Positions 5,144 to 12,201 of a stretch of 13,789 bases of DNA are shown here, piece by piece. Source of the stretch: S34-282 sp034422075 (GTDB lineage: Bacteria; Chloroflexota; Dehalococcoidia; Lucifugimonadales; Australimonadaceae); the NCBI GenBank assembly GCA_034422075.1, contig DAOUJX010000053.1, forward strand, positions 1 to 13,789. The letters run 5' to 3'. Below the pieces are notes generated by a model. The model ran no database searches, had not been told where the DNA came from, and worked only from the letters and a program-made list of their open reading frames with translations. Position 1 is the stretch's first letter. The number at the start of each line of letters is the position of its first letter. Position numbers and translations under genes: made by a program.

Positions 5144-7165
5144 ATGGCCGACCGAGCCGTTAGCGACCGCGTCGCCGCGCTGCGCGAGCAGATCAACCTC
5201 CACAACTACCGCTACCACGTCCTCGATTCGCCGCTCATCGGCGACGCCGAGTTCGACGCGCTCATGCGCGAGCTCATCGAGGCGGAGGCCGCGCACCCCG
5301 AGCTAATCACCCCCGACTCGCCCACGCAGCGCGTGGGGGCGGAGCCGTCGCCGGAGTTCGCGGAGGTGCAGCACCCCACCCCGATGCTGAGCCTCGCCAA
5401 CGCCTTCTCCCGCGACGACCTCGAGGGGTGGCACCGGCGCGCGGCCGCGCTGCTGGAGACGGACGCCTTCGACATGGTCGTGGAGCCGAAGATCGACGGG
5501 CTGGCGATATCGCTGACCTACGAGGACGGGCGGCTGGTGCGCGGCGCAACGCGCGGCGACGGCCTGCGGGGCGAGGACGTGACGCCCAACGTGCGCACGC
5601 TCAACTCCGTGCCCCTCGTCTTGCGCGCCGATGCGAGCCCGCCGCGGCGCATCGAGGTGCGGGGCGAGGTCTACTTCCCGCGCGACGCATTCAGGCGGCT
5701 GAACGCGCAGCGGGCGGAGTCAGGCGAGCCGCTGTTCGCCAACCCGCGCAACGCCGCCGCCGGCGCGCTGCGCCAGCTCGACCCGCGCATCACCGCATCC
5801 CGCGCGCTCGACATGTGGGTCTACCAGCTCGGCTCGACGGACGGGGCGACGCCCGGCACGCACTGGGAGACGATGGGCTGGCTGCGCGAGTTGGGATTCC
5901 GCGTCAACCCGGAGATGGCCCAGGCGCCAAGCCTTGACTTCGTCGAGGGCTACCACGGGCGCTGGCTGGCCGAGCGCGCGGACAAGAACTACCAGACCGA
6001 CGGCATCGTCATCAAGATGGACCGGCTGGACTACCAGCGCCACGTGGGCGCGGTCGGACGCGAGCCGCGGTGGGCGATCGCCTACAAGTTCCCCGCCGAG
6101 CAGGCGCGCACGCGCCTCCTCGACATCGGCATCAACGTGGGCCGCACTGGCTCGATGAACCCCTATGCCATCCTGGAGCCGGTGCAGGTCAGCGGCGTCA
6201 CCGTCCGCCAGGCGACGCTGCACAACGCCGACTACGTTGCGTCCAAGGACATTCGCATCGGCGACATGGTGTGGGTGGAGCGGGCCGGCGAGGTCATCCC
6301 CCAGATCGTCGGGCCCATCCCTGAGTCGCGCGACGGCGCGGAGCGCGCATTCCAGATGCCGGAGCGCTGCCCCGCCTGCGACTCGCCCGTCGTGCGGCTG
6401 GAGGGCGACGCGATGCACCGCTGCGTCAACAGCGCCTGCCCTGCCCAGCGCGTCGAGCACCTCAAGCACTTCGTCTCCGGCGGCGGCATGGACATCGACG
6501 GCTTCGGCGAGAAGCTGGTGGTCAACCTGGTGGAGAACGGCCTCGTGCGCGAGTCTTCCGACATCTACCGCCTGACCAAGGAACAGCTGGTCGCGCTGGA
6601 GCGGATGGGCGAGAAGTCGGCCGACAACCTGCTTTCGGCAATCGAGGAGAGCAAGACGCGCCCCCTGGCGAGCGTGGTGCGCGCGCTCGGCGTGCCCCAT
6701 GTGGGCGCGGAGACCGCGGAGCTGCTCGCGGGGCGGTTCGGCTCGCTGACCCGGCTGATGGAGGCCGGCCCAGGCGACCTCGAGGCCGTCTCCGGCATCG
6801 GCCCCATCGTCGCCGCCGCCATCCGCGAGCACTTTGCGCTCGAGGCCAACGTGCGCATCGTGCGCGAGCTGGCCGACCTGGGCGTCGCCATAGAGAGCGA
6901 CGCGGCCCCGGCCGTCGAAGGGCCGCAGCCACTTGCCGGGAAGCGCTTCGTCGTCACGGGCCGCCTCGAGCGCTACACGCGAACCGGCATCGAGACGGCC
7001 ATCAAGAACCTGGGCGGACAGGTCTCCTCCAGCGTCAGCAAGAAGACCGACTACGTGCTGGCGGGAGAGGACGCCGGATCCAAGCTTGCCGATGCGGAGC
7101 GGCTGGGCGTCGAGGTCATCGACGAGGCTGCGTTCGCGCGGCTGAGCGGGGCCGCTCCGGCATGA
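5144..7165 (+). CDS. ligA: NAD-dependent DNA ligase LigA
   Basis: LigA seals nicks in duplex DNA, using NAD+ to form a ligase-AMP intermediate, in replication and repair. The 673 residues have the standard domain order. The NMN-binding Ia domain (about 1-70) is followed by the nucleotidyltransferase domain with adenylated Lys116 in VEPKIDGLAISL. An OB fold comes next, then a zinc finger with Cys409, Cys412, Cys427 and Cys432, helix-hairpin-helix repeats (about 440-585, including ALGVPHVGAETAELL and VSGIGP), and a BRCT domain from about 595. The OB-fold segment NVGRTGSMNPYAILEPV departs from the more usual GRTGALTPVA form. An upstream ATG at 5102 is in frame, but it precedes the -10 box at 5129-5134, so I place the start at 5144. 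It heads a run with pth and the lipoprotein gene; its TGA overlaps the pth ATG by 4 nt. Confidence 0.97.
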   Translation: MADRAVSDRVAALREQINLHNYRYHVLDSPLIGDAEFDALMRELIEAEAAHPELITPDSPTQRVGAEPSPEFAEVQHPTPMLSLANAFSRDDLEGWHRRAAALLETDAFDMVVEPKIDGLAISLTYEDGRLVRGATRGDGLRGEDVTPNVRTLNSVPLVLRADASPPRRIEVRGEVYFPRDAFRRLNAQRAESGEPLFANPRNAAAGALRQLDPRITASRALDMWVYQLGSTDGATPGTHWETMGWLRELGFRVNPEMAQAPSLDFVEGYHGRWLAERADKNYQTDGIVIKMDRLDYQRHVGAVGREPRWAIAYKFPAEQARTRLLDIGINVGRTGSMNPYAILEPVQVSGVTVRQATLHNADYVASKDIRIGDMVWVERAGEVIPQIVGPIPESRDGAERAFQMPERCPACDSPVVRLEGDAMHRCVNSACPAQRVEHLKHFVSGGGMDIDGFGEKLVVNLVENGLVRESSDIYRLTKEQLVALERMGEKSADNLLSAIEESKTRPLASVVRALGVPHVGAETAELLAGRFGSLTRLMEAGPGDLEAVSGIGPIVAAAIREHFALEANVRIVRELADLGVAIESDAAPAVEGPQPLAGKRFVVTGRLERYTRTGIETAIKNLGGQVSSSVSKKTDYVLAGEDAGSKLADAERLGVEVIDEAAFARLSGAAPA

Positions 7166-7725
7166 GCGCCCCCGCGTGGGTCATCCTCGGCCTCGGCAAC
7201 CCTGGGCGGCGCTTCGTGCATACGCGCCACAACGTCGGCTTCGATTGCATCGACCTGCTGGCATCGGAATGCGGCATCCGGCTCTCGGAGCGCAGGCCGC
7301 TGGCGCACCTCGGCACGGGGCGCATCGACGGGGCGAGCGTCGTCCTTGCCAAGCCGCGCACCTACGTCAACGCATCGGGCGCGGCCGCGCACTACCTGGT
7401 GCAGCGCTTCGGCATTCCTGCCGGGCGTCTCGGCGTCCTCATGGACGACATGGACCTGCCGCTGGGGAGGCTGCGCATCCGGCACGGCGGCGGCTCCGGC
7501 GGGCACAACGGCCTGAACTCCATCAACGAGGCGCTCGACACGAGCGCCTACCCCCGGGTGCGCATCGGCATCGCGCGGCCGGAGAGGGGCTCCATCGACC
7601 ACGTGCTGGGCCGCTTCGACAGAGCGGAGCGCGAGGTCATCAACGAGACGCTGGGCAGGGCAGTCGAGGTCGTGAGGACCATCGTCACCGAGGGCGTCGA
7701 GGCTGCGATGAACAGGTTCAACTGA
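7162..7725 (+). CDS. pth: Peptidyl-tRNA hydrolase
   Basis: Pth hydrolyses peptidyl-tRNA released from stalled ribosomes so that the tRNA can be reused. The 187-residue length is typical. Active-site residues are in place: Asn13 (GLGNPG), His23 (TRHNVGF), Asn70 (KPRTYVNASG, where Val replaces the usual Met before Asn), Asp95 (LMDDMDLPLG) and Asn116 (GGGSGGHNGL). The ATG overlaps the ligA stop as ATGA, which indicates translational coupling. The pth stop in turn overlaps the start of the lipoprotein gene by one base. Pth is usually coupled to other genes (ribosomal protein L25, mfd), so the ligA-pth pairing probably reflects lineage-specific gene order and not a functional complex. Confidence 0.96.
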   Translation: MSAPAWVILGLGNPGRRFVHTRHNVGFDCIDLLASECGIRLSERRPLAHLGTGRIDGASVVLAKPRTYVNASGAAAHYLVQRFGIPAGRLGVLMDDMDLPLGRLRIRHGGGSGGHNGLNSINEALDTSAYPRVRIGIARPERGSIDHVLGRFDRAEREVINETLGRAVEVVRTIVTEGVEAAMNRFN

Positions 7726-9599
7726 TGCGCTTGCTCCTCTTCGCCGCGCTCGCCTTCGCAGCCGCCTGTTCGTCCAACCCTCCAAGCCCAACGCCGACCG
7801 ACGCGCCAACGCCCACACCGGCGCCCGCATCGACCGCCGCGCCGGCGCCCACCGCACTCGATGCACCGACCGACACCTCGTTCGAGCGCCCGCCGTACCT
7901 GGACTTCGCGGAGCTCGCCGCGCGCTATACCGGCACGCAACCGGAGCCGCTGGCGGACGCCGAACTGTACCGACTCGTCCTGCTCGGCCACCGTGAGACC
8001 TTTACGCTGCTCTCGCCCACCGAGCCCCCGAGCACGTACGAGGTCGAGACGGAGGTCATGTACGCCGGTGAGCGTGCGGTCTGGTACGTCGAACGCGGGC
8101 TCGGGCTGAGCGCCGAGGCCGTGGAGAGCGTCGGCGACTGGTTCGAGCGTACGGCCTTCGACGACGCGAAGGGGCGCATCGCCCCCGACGTCGCACTGCC
8201 GGGGCCGATTGCCGTCATCGTCGCCGACCTCCGCGGCGGCGTGGCCGGCTACTTCACGTCCCTCAACGCCCTCCCCGTCGAGACGTGGGCGCACAGCGCC
8301 GAGCGCGTGGCCATCGTCATCGCACCGGGGCGGCCGTTCGACGGCGACGGGACGCGCGGCGTGGCGGTCCACGAGCTGCAGCACCTGCTCCACTGGCTCG
8401 TGGACCCGACGGAGAGCACATGGGTGCACGAGGGGATGTCGGAGTGGGTGGTGCGCGAGCAGCAGATACCCTCCATCCCCTTCTGGCCGTACCTGCGCTC
8501 GCCGGAGGTCTCCCTGACGCGCTGGCCGCTCGATTTCGGCGCGGCATTGGCCAACTACTCGGGGGCATCGCTGTTCATGCGCTACATGCTGGGCATCCTG
8601 GCGCCCGACGGCGACGCATCGGCGTTCGTCCGCCAGCAGGCCGACGGGGTGGAGGGCGTGCGCGACTTCATGCTCCAGCTGGGCTACGACGACTACACGT
8701 TCGAGCAGCTCTACCTCGACTACGCGACGGCGAACGTCGTCGGCGCGCCGTCAGGCGAGTATGCCGCCCCGGGCCAGAGCCTCGCCCGCATCCGGCGCGT
8801 AGCGCGCGGACCGGCAAGCGTCAGCGGCGCCGTCCCCCAATGGGCGCCGTGGTACCTGCGCGTGGATGATGGAGAGTCGTTCCGCGCGACCTTCGCGGGC
8901 AATGCAACCGTCCCCGTACTGCCCGTCGAGCCCCGCAGCGGCGACCACTGCTGGTGGAGCAACGCCGTCGACCAAGGGGATGCAATGCTCACGCGCGCCT
9001 TCGACCTCCGCGGCGACGCACCCGCCGTCCTCTCCTTCTGGCACTGGTACGAGATTGAGCACCTGTGGGACTGGGGCTACGTGTCGGTCTCCACGGACGG
9101 CGGCGCGTCGTGGACGGCGCTCGGGGCGAACGGCACCACCGCGGACGACCCCATCGGCACCGCCGTCGGCCCCGGCTTTACGGGCAGGAGCGACGGGTGG
9201 GTCCGCACGGAGGTCGATTTGGGCGCATACGCGGGCCAACGAGTCCACGTGCGGTTCGAGTATGTGACGGACGACGGGCGCAACGGCGCCGGCTGGTGCA
9301 TCGACGATATCGCCCTGCAAGGCGAACCCGACGGCGCGGAGTCGGCGGCTTCGGCCTGGCAGGCGGACGGCTTCGTTCGCCTCCACAGGTCGGGAGCGCC
9401 GCAGCGCTACGCCATACGCGTCGTCGAGGGCGCCCCCGACGCACCGGTCGTGCGCGACGTGCCGCTCGACGGCATGCAAGCCGTCTTCCGGTTGAACGGA
9501 CCGGCGACGCTCATCGTCGTCGGCATGACGCAGACCGACGCGCAGCCCGCGGAGTTCCTGCTCATGCTGGAACGCGCCGCTCCCGCAAGCGCAGCCTAG
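7725..9599 (+). CDS. Secreted lipoprotein with a zinc metalloprotease motif and an immune-inhibitor-A-like C-terminal domain
   Basis: This 624-residue exported protein begins with a signal peptide (MRLLLFAALAFAAAC) whose lipobox LAFAAAC ends at Cys15, the likely lipidated residue. A Pro/Thr/Ala-rich linker follows (about 18-50). The middle part carries a zincin motif HELQHLLHW with His216, Glu217 and His220. Glu236 in WVHEGMSEW, 16 residues past His220, is a plausible third ligand and resembles the NEGLS-type element of gluzincins. Residues about 400-535 resemble the carbohydrate-binding or MAM-like module of immune-inhibitor-A (M6-type) peptidases: FWHWYEIE, GYVSVSTDGGASWTAL, and FEYVTDDG...GWCIDDIAL. 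I expect a peptidase anchored on the outer face of the membrane; the substrate is unknown. The start overlaps the pth stop (TGATG), so the gene is coupled to ligA-pth. The open frame's extension to 7176 is a shadow of pth. Confidence 0.82.
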   Translation: MRLLLFAALAFAAACSSNPPSPTPTDAPTPTPAPASTAAPAPTALDAPTDTSFERPPYLDFAELAARYTGTQPEPLADAELYRLVLLGHRETFTLLSPTEPPSTYEVETEVMYAGERAVWYVERGLGLSAEAVESVGDWFERTAFDDAKGRIAPDVALPGPIAVIVADLRGGVAGYFTSLNALPVETWAHSAERVAIVIAPGRPFDGDGTRGVAVHELQHLLHWLVDPTESTWVHEGMSEWVVREQQIPSIPFWPYLRSPEVSLTRWPLDFGAALANYSGASLFMRYMLGILAPDGDASAFVRQQADGVEGVRDFMLQLGYDDYTFEQLYLDYATANVVGAPSGEYAAPGQSLARIRRVARGPASVSGAVPQWAPWYLRVDDGESFRATFAGNATVPVLPVEPRSGDHCWWSNAVDQGDAMLTRAFDLRGDAPAVLSFWHWYEIEHLWDWGYVSVSTDGGASWTALGANGTTADDPIGTAVGPGFTGRSDGWVRTEVDLGAYAGQRVHVRFEYVTDDGRNGAGWCIDDIALQGEPDGAESAASAWQADGFVRLHRSGAPQRYAIRVVEGAPDAPVVRDVPLDGMQAVFRLNGPATLIVVGMTQTDAQPAEFLLMLERAAPASAA

Positions 9600-9607
9600 G
9601 GCCTATA

Positions 9608-9620
9608 GCGCATGGTGCGC
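9608..9620. repeat. Short inverted repeat GCGCA-N3-TGCGC
   Basis: Perfect 5-bp arms flank a TGG centre, ending 3 nt before the TAGAAT -10 box of the small membrane peptide. It could be an operator in the spacer of that promoter, or a weak hairpin at the end of the lipoprotein transcript. No U-tract follows, so it is not a canonical terminator. A repeat of this size can arise by chance in GC-rich DNA. Confidence 0.3.
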
Positions 9621-9623
9621 GTG

Positions 9624-9629
9624 TAGAAT
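9624..9629 (+). promoter_or_regulatory. -10 box upstream of the 33-aa membrane peptide
   Basis: TAGAAT lies in the 36-nt gap after the lipoprotein gene, and the ATG at 9636 falls exactly where transcription would be expected to start, so the message would be leaderless. There is no clear -35 box at 16-18 nt spacing. An inverted repeat GCGCA-tgg-TGCGC (9608-9620) sits just upstream. Confidence 0.5.
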
Positions 9630-9635
9630 CGGCGC

Positions 9636-9737
9636 ATGGCACTGTCTCGTTCCGCGCGCCGCCTTGCGCTAGCAACCGCCGTCTTCGTCGTCATCATCGC
9701 CGCATCCCTGCTCATCGTACTCATCGCGGAAGCATAG
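9636..9737 (+). CDS. 33-residue single-helix membrane peptide
   Basis: This frame reads MALSRSARRLALATAVF followed by more hydrophobic residues to LIVLIAEA and TAG. Residues 10-31 form one strongly hydrophobic helix. The basic RSARR before it predicts the N-terminus in the cytoplasm. Supporting evidence for a real gene is a TAGAAT box positioned so that the ATG is the predicted +1, and a 4-nt gap to the next membrane-protein gene, which would make the two co-translated. I do not recognise a family. It may be an accessory subunit of, or a leader for, the polytopic protein that follows. Chance cannot be excluded for an ORF this short. Confidence 0.55.
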   Translation: MALSRSARRLALATAVFVVIIAASLLIVLIAEA

Positions 9738-9741
9738 CCGC

Positions 9742-11469
9742 ATGGGCACCCTCGATCTCTATTTGCCGCTCATCGTGCTGCTACCGCCGGTGACGGTCGG
9801 CATCGTCCTCGTCGCGCTGATTCGCCGGAGGCCGGGAGACGAGCCCGACGTCGGCATCGGCGCGGCGCGGCGCATCTTCTACTACGCCATCTCCTTCATC
9901 ACGCTGATGACCGCGGCCATCGGCGCCGACAGCCTGCTGCGCGCGCTTATCGAGGCCGCGACCGGGGACGACCGCCTCGATGCGGAGGGCGTCGCGCTTG
10001 GCGGTGCGGCGTTGGTCGTCGCGCTGCCCGTCTGGGTGCTTGTCTCGCGCGTTGCGAACCGCTCGCTCGCAGAGCACCGCGCGGAGGCGGGCAGCGTATC
10101 GCGCAAGATGTACGTGTACGGCACGCTCGTCATCGCGCTCGCCTTCATCACCGTCGCGCTCTACAGCATCGTCGGCAGCCCCATCTCGCCCGAATCGTTC
10201 GAGCCGTATGCGCTGACGACGTTCGCCGTGTGGGTGGCGGTTGCGGCCTACCACTGGCGCGCTGAGAGCGGCGAAGGACAGCCGTCGCCGATGTCGCGCC
10301 TGCTGCGCAGCCTCTTCGTCTACGGCGGCGCGCTGCTGGGGCTCGTCCTTCTGATGATCGGGGTGTGGATGCTCGGCGCCGCAATGATGCGCGGCGCCTA
10401 TGACGCCCTCTTCGCCCCCGAGCTCGTGCTTGACGAGGACCCCGTCCGAATCGGCGCGGGCCTCGCCGTTCCCGGCGCCCTCTACTGGGCGCTGTTCTGG
10501 CACCGCTGGTCGCGCGCCCACGCTGACTCCCCCCTGCGGATCGCGTTCATCTACGGCCCCGGCATCCTCGCCGGCGCGGCCGTTGCGCTCACCTTCGCCG
10601 CGCTTGCGTTGCAGCAGACGCTTGAGTGGGCGTTCCAGCGCTACACCATCGCGCCAGCGGAGCAGTTTGAGTCGCTGCCCATAGCCGCCGCAGGCGTCTT
10701 CGTCGGGTTGGCCAGCCTCGGCTACCACGCAGCGCTTGCCGATGTGCTCCCCGGCGGCTTCGCCGCTTCCGCCAACCGCATCTACCGCTACCTGCTGGCG
10801 GCGCTCGGCCTTGCCGCCCTCTCCATTGGCGCCGACCTGTTCATCGTGTTCGTGCTTGGCACGTTCGACGGCGTGATCGGCGAGGACGGGTACCTCGAGG
10901 CATCCGTGGGCATCGCGGTGCTTGCACTCGGCGCACCGCTGTGGGCGTACCACTGGTCGCGGCAGCAGGCGACCGCCCAAGCGGCTGGGTCGGGCGAGCT
11001 GCAAGCGTCGTCGCGGCGCTACTTCGTCTATACCGTCTTCGGCGCTGCGCTGCTGGCGGGCGTCGGCGCGCTGACCACCATCATCTTCATGGTCATCTTC
11101 GAAGCGCTCGGGGGCGACCCCGGCGGTGCCCAACTGGAGGACCTGCGCTGGCCGATAGCCCTCTTGGTCGTCGCACTCTCCGCCGGCGGCTACTACCGCT
11201 TTGGCGTGCGCCTGGAGGAGCCCGAGCCCGCGGCTGCGGCGCCCGCTCCGGAGCGCAAGCGCGCCATCGTCGCGGCCGCGGACGGCGCGGCGGCCGACGC
11301 CATCGCGGCCGCGCTGGGATACCGCGTCCGCTTCTGGCGCACGCAGGGCTCGCCCGGTGCGTTCGACGCCGCAGCCGTCGCCGAGGCCGCCTCGAACGCG
11401 CCGACCACCGGCGTCCTCATCGTCATCGACGAGAGCGGTGCGTCGGTCATCCCCTACGACGAGGAGTGA
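9742..11469 (+). CDS. Polytopic membrane protein with six two-helix repeats (DUF5671-like)
   Basis: This is a 575-residue integral membrane protein. One N-terminal helix (about 7-27) is followed by six repeats of a two-helix unit, starting near residues 43, 121, 188, 266, 346 and 425. Each unit opens with a basic-aromatic motif (RRIFYY, RKMYVY, RSLFVY, RIAFIY, RIYRY, RRYFVY). Most of the second helices end in an aromatic/His/Arg patch (AAYHWR, LFWHRW, LGYHAA, WAYHWS, GYYRF). That makes about 13 helices. The pattern fits DUF5671, which I recall mainly from Chloroflexota; I know no function for it. After residue 490 comes an Ala/Pro-rich linker and a small soluble domain (about 505-575) ending VLIVIDESGASVIPYDEE, which I do not recognise. 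The ATG is 4 nt after the 33-aa peptide stop, and the PIG-L gene follows after 12 nt, so the three are probably one operon. Confidence 0.75.
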   Translation: MGTLDLYLPLIVLLPPVTVGIVLVALIRRRPGDEPDVGIGAARRIFYYAISFITLMTAAIGADSLLRALIEAATGDDRLDAEGVALGGAALVVALPVWVLVSRVANRSLAEHRAEAGSVSRKMYVYGTLVIALAFITVALYSIVGSPISPESFEPYALTTFAVWVAVAAYHWRAESGEGQPSPMSRLLRSLFVYGGALLGLVLLMIGVWMLGAAMMRGAYDALFAPELVLDEDPVRIGAGLAVPGALYWALFWHRWSRAHADSPLRIAFIYGPGILAGAAVALTFAALALQQTLEWAFQRYTIAPAEQFESLPIAAAGVFVGLASLGYHAALADVLPGGFAASANRIYRYLLAALGLAALSIGADLFIVFVLGTFDGVIGEDGYLEASVGIAVLALGAPLWAYHWSRQQATAQAAGSGELQASSRRYFVYTVFGAALLAGVGALTTIIFMVIFEALGGDPGGAQLEDLRWPIALLVVALSAGGYYRFGVRLEEPEPAAAAPAPERKRAIVAAADGAAADAIAAALGYRVRFWRTQGSPGAFDAAAVAEAASNAPTTGVLIVIDESGASVIPYDEE

Positions 11470-11481
11470 GGCAGCCCGCAC

Positions 11482-12201
11482 ATGCGCAACCTGACCTTCC
11501 TGAGCGTCTTCGCACACCCGGACGACGAGACGTCGAGCGCCGGGGGAACGATGTGCCGCGTGATCAGCGAGGGCGGAAGCGTCCACGCCGTCTGCGCGAC
11601 GCGCGGCGAGATGGGGACGCTGGGCACCGGCGGCATGGCGCTGACGCGCGACGAGTTGCCCGCCGTCCGCGAGCGGGAGCTGCGCGACGTCCTGCGCTCC
11701 TACGGCGTCGAGAGCGAGCCGGTGTTCCTGGGCTACCGCGACCAGGAGTTGGTACAGGCCGACATCGAAGAGGTGGAGGCGCGCGTGCTGGAGGTCATGG
11801 AGCGCGTGCGCCCGGACGTGGTCGCCACGTTCGGCCCGCTGGGGATATCGCGCCACGACGACCACATCCAAATTCACCATGCGGCGCGGCGCGCCTTCTT
11901 CCGCTACCTCGAATCGGCGCACGGCCGGCCCAGCGAGCCGCGCCTGTGGTACACGGCCATCCCCGTCGACCTGCCGTCCGACTTCGACTTCGAGCTCGAC
12001 CTAACGGGGCCGGACGCAGAGCCGAACGTGTTCGTGGACGTTGCCGACTACTGGCGCCGCAAGGCGAACGGCCTGCGCACCTACCGCTCGCAGGAGGACG
12101 CGCAGGAGTTCGCCACGTACCTCGAATCGCACTTCTTCACGTCGGAGACGTTCCACCAGGCGCACCCGCCGCTGCCGGACGGCGCGCTGCTCACGCTCTA
12201 G
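11482..12201 (+). CDS. PIG-L (LmbE) family zinc-dependent deacetylase
   Basis: PIG-L enzymes remove N-acetyl groups from N-acetylglucosamine conjugates, as MshB does for mycothiol and BshB for bacillithiol; related enzymes act on other amide substrates. The 239-residue length is typical. The zinc and catalytic motif AHPDDE is at 11-16 (His12 and Asp15 as ligands, Asp14 as base). The second motif is GISRHDDHIQIHHA, with His125 and His128; most relatives have HPDH, so Asp126 replaces the usual Pro, and His128 is the expected third zinc ligand. No signal peptide is seen, so the protein is probably cytosolic. It lies 12 nt after the DUF5671-like gene. It is convergent with the FAD oxidoreductase gene, sharing CTAG as the end of both. 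The substrate cannot be told from sequence; a thiol-cofactor or glycolipid precursor is possible. Confidence 0.88.
   Translation: MRNLTFLSVFAHPDDETSSAGGTMCRVISEGGSVHAVCATRGEMGTLGTGGMALTRDELPAVRERELRDVLRSYGVESEPVFLGYRDQELVQADIEEVEARVLEVMERVRPDVVATFGPLGISRHDDHIQIHHAARRAFFRYLESAHGRPSEPRLWYTAIPVDLPSDFDFELDLTGPDAEPNVFVDVADYWRRKANGLRTYRSQEDAQEFATYLESHFFTSETFHQAHPPLPDGALLTL

Noticed and set aside
5720..6832. 370-codon minus-strand open frame inside ligA
   Set aside because: It is a shadow of the well-conserved ligase gene, with no promoter or ribosome site and His/Asp/Val-rich composition.
7776..7874. Repetitive Pro/Thr/Ala codons after the lipoprotein signal peptide
   Set aside because: This is an ordinary low-complexity linker of exported lipoproteins and not a DNA repeat element.
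9597..9605. TAGGGCCTA inverted repeat at the lipoprotein stop codon
   Set aside because: The arms are only 4 bp with a 1-nt centre and no U-tract, too small to call a terminator.
9781..11922. 713-codon open frame on the minus strand
   Set aside because: It is antisense to the DUF5671-like and PIG-L genes, has an Arg/His/Asp/Ala-rich composition typical of GC-rich shadow frames, and shows no recognisable domain. The plus-strand frames carry clear helices and motifs.
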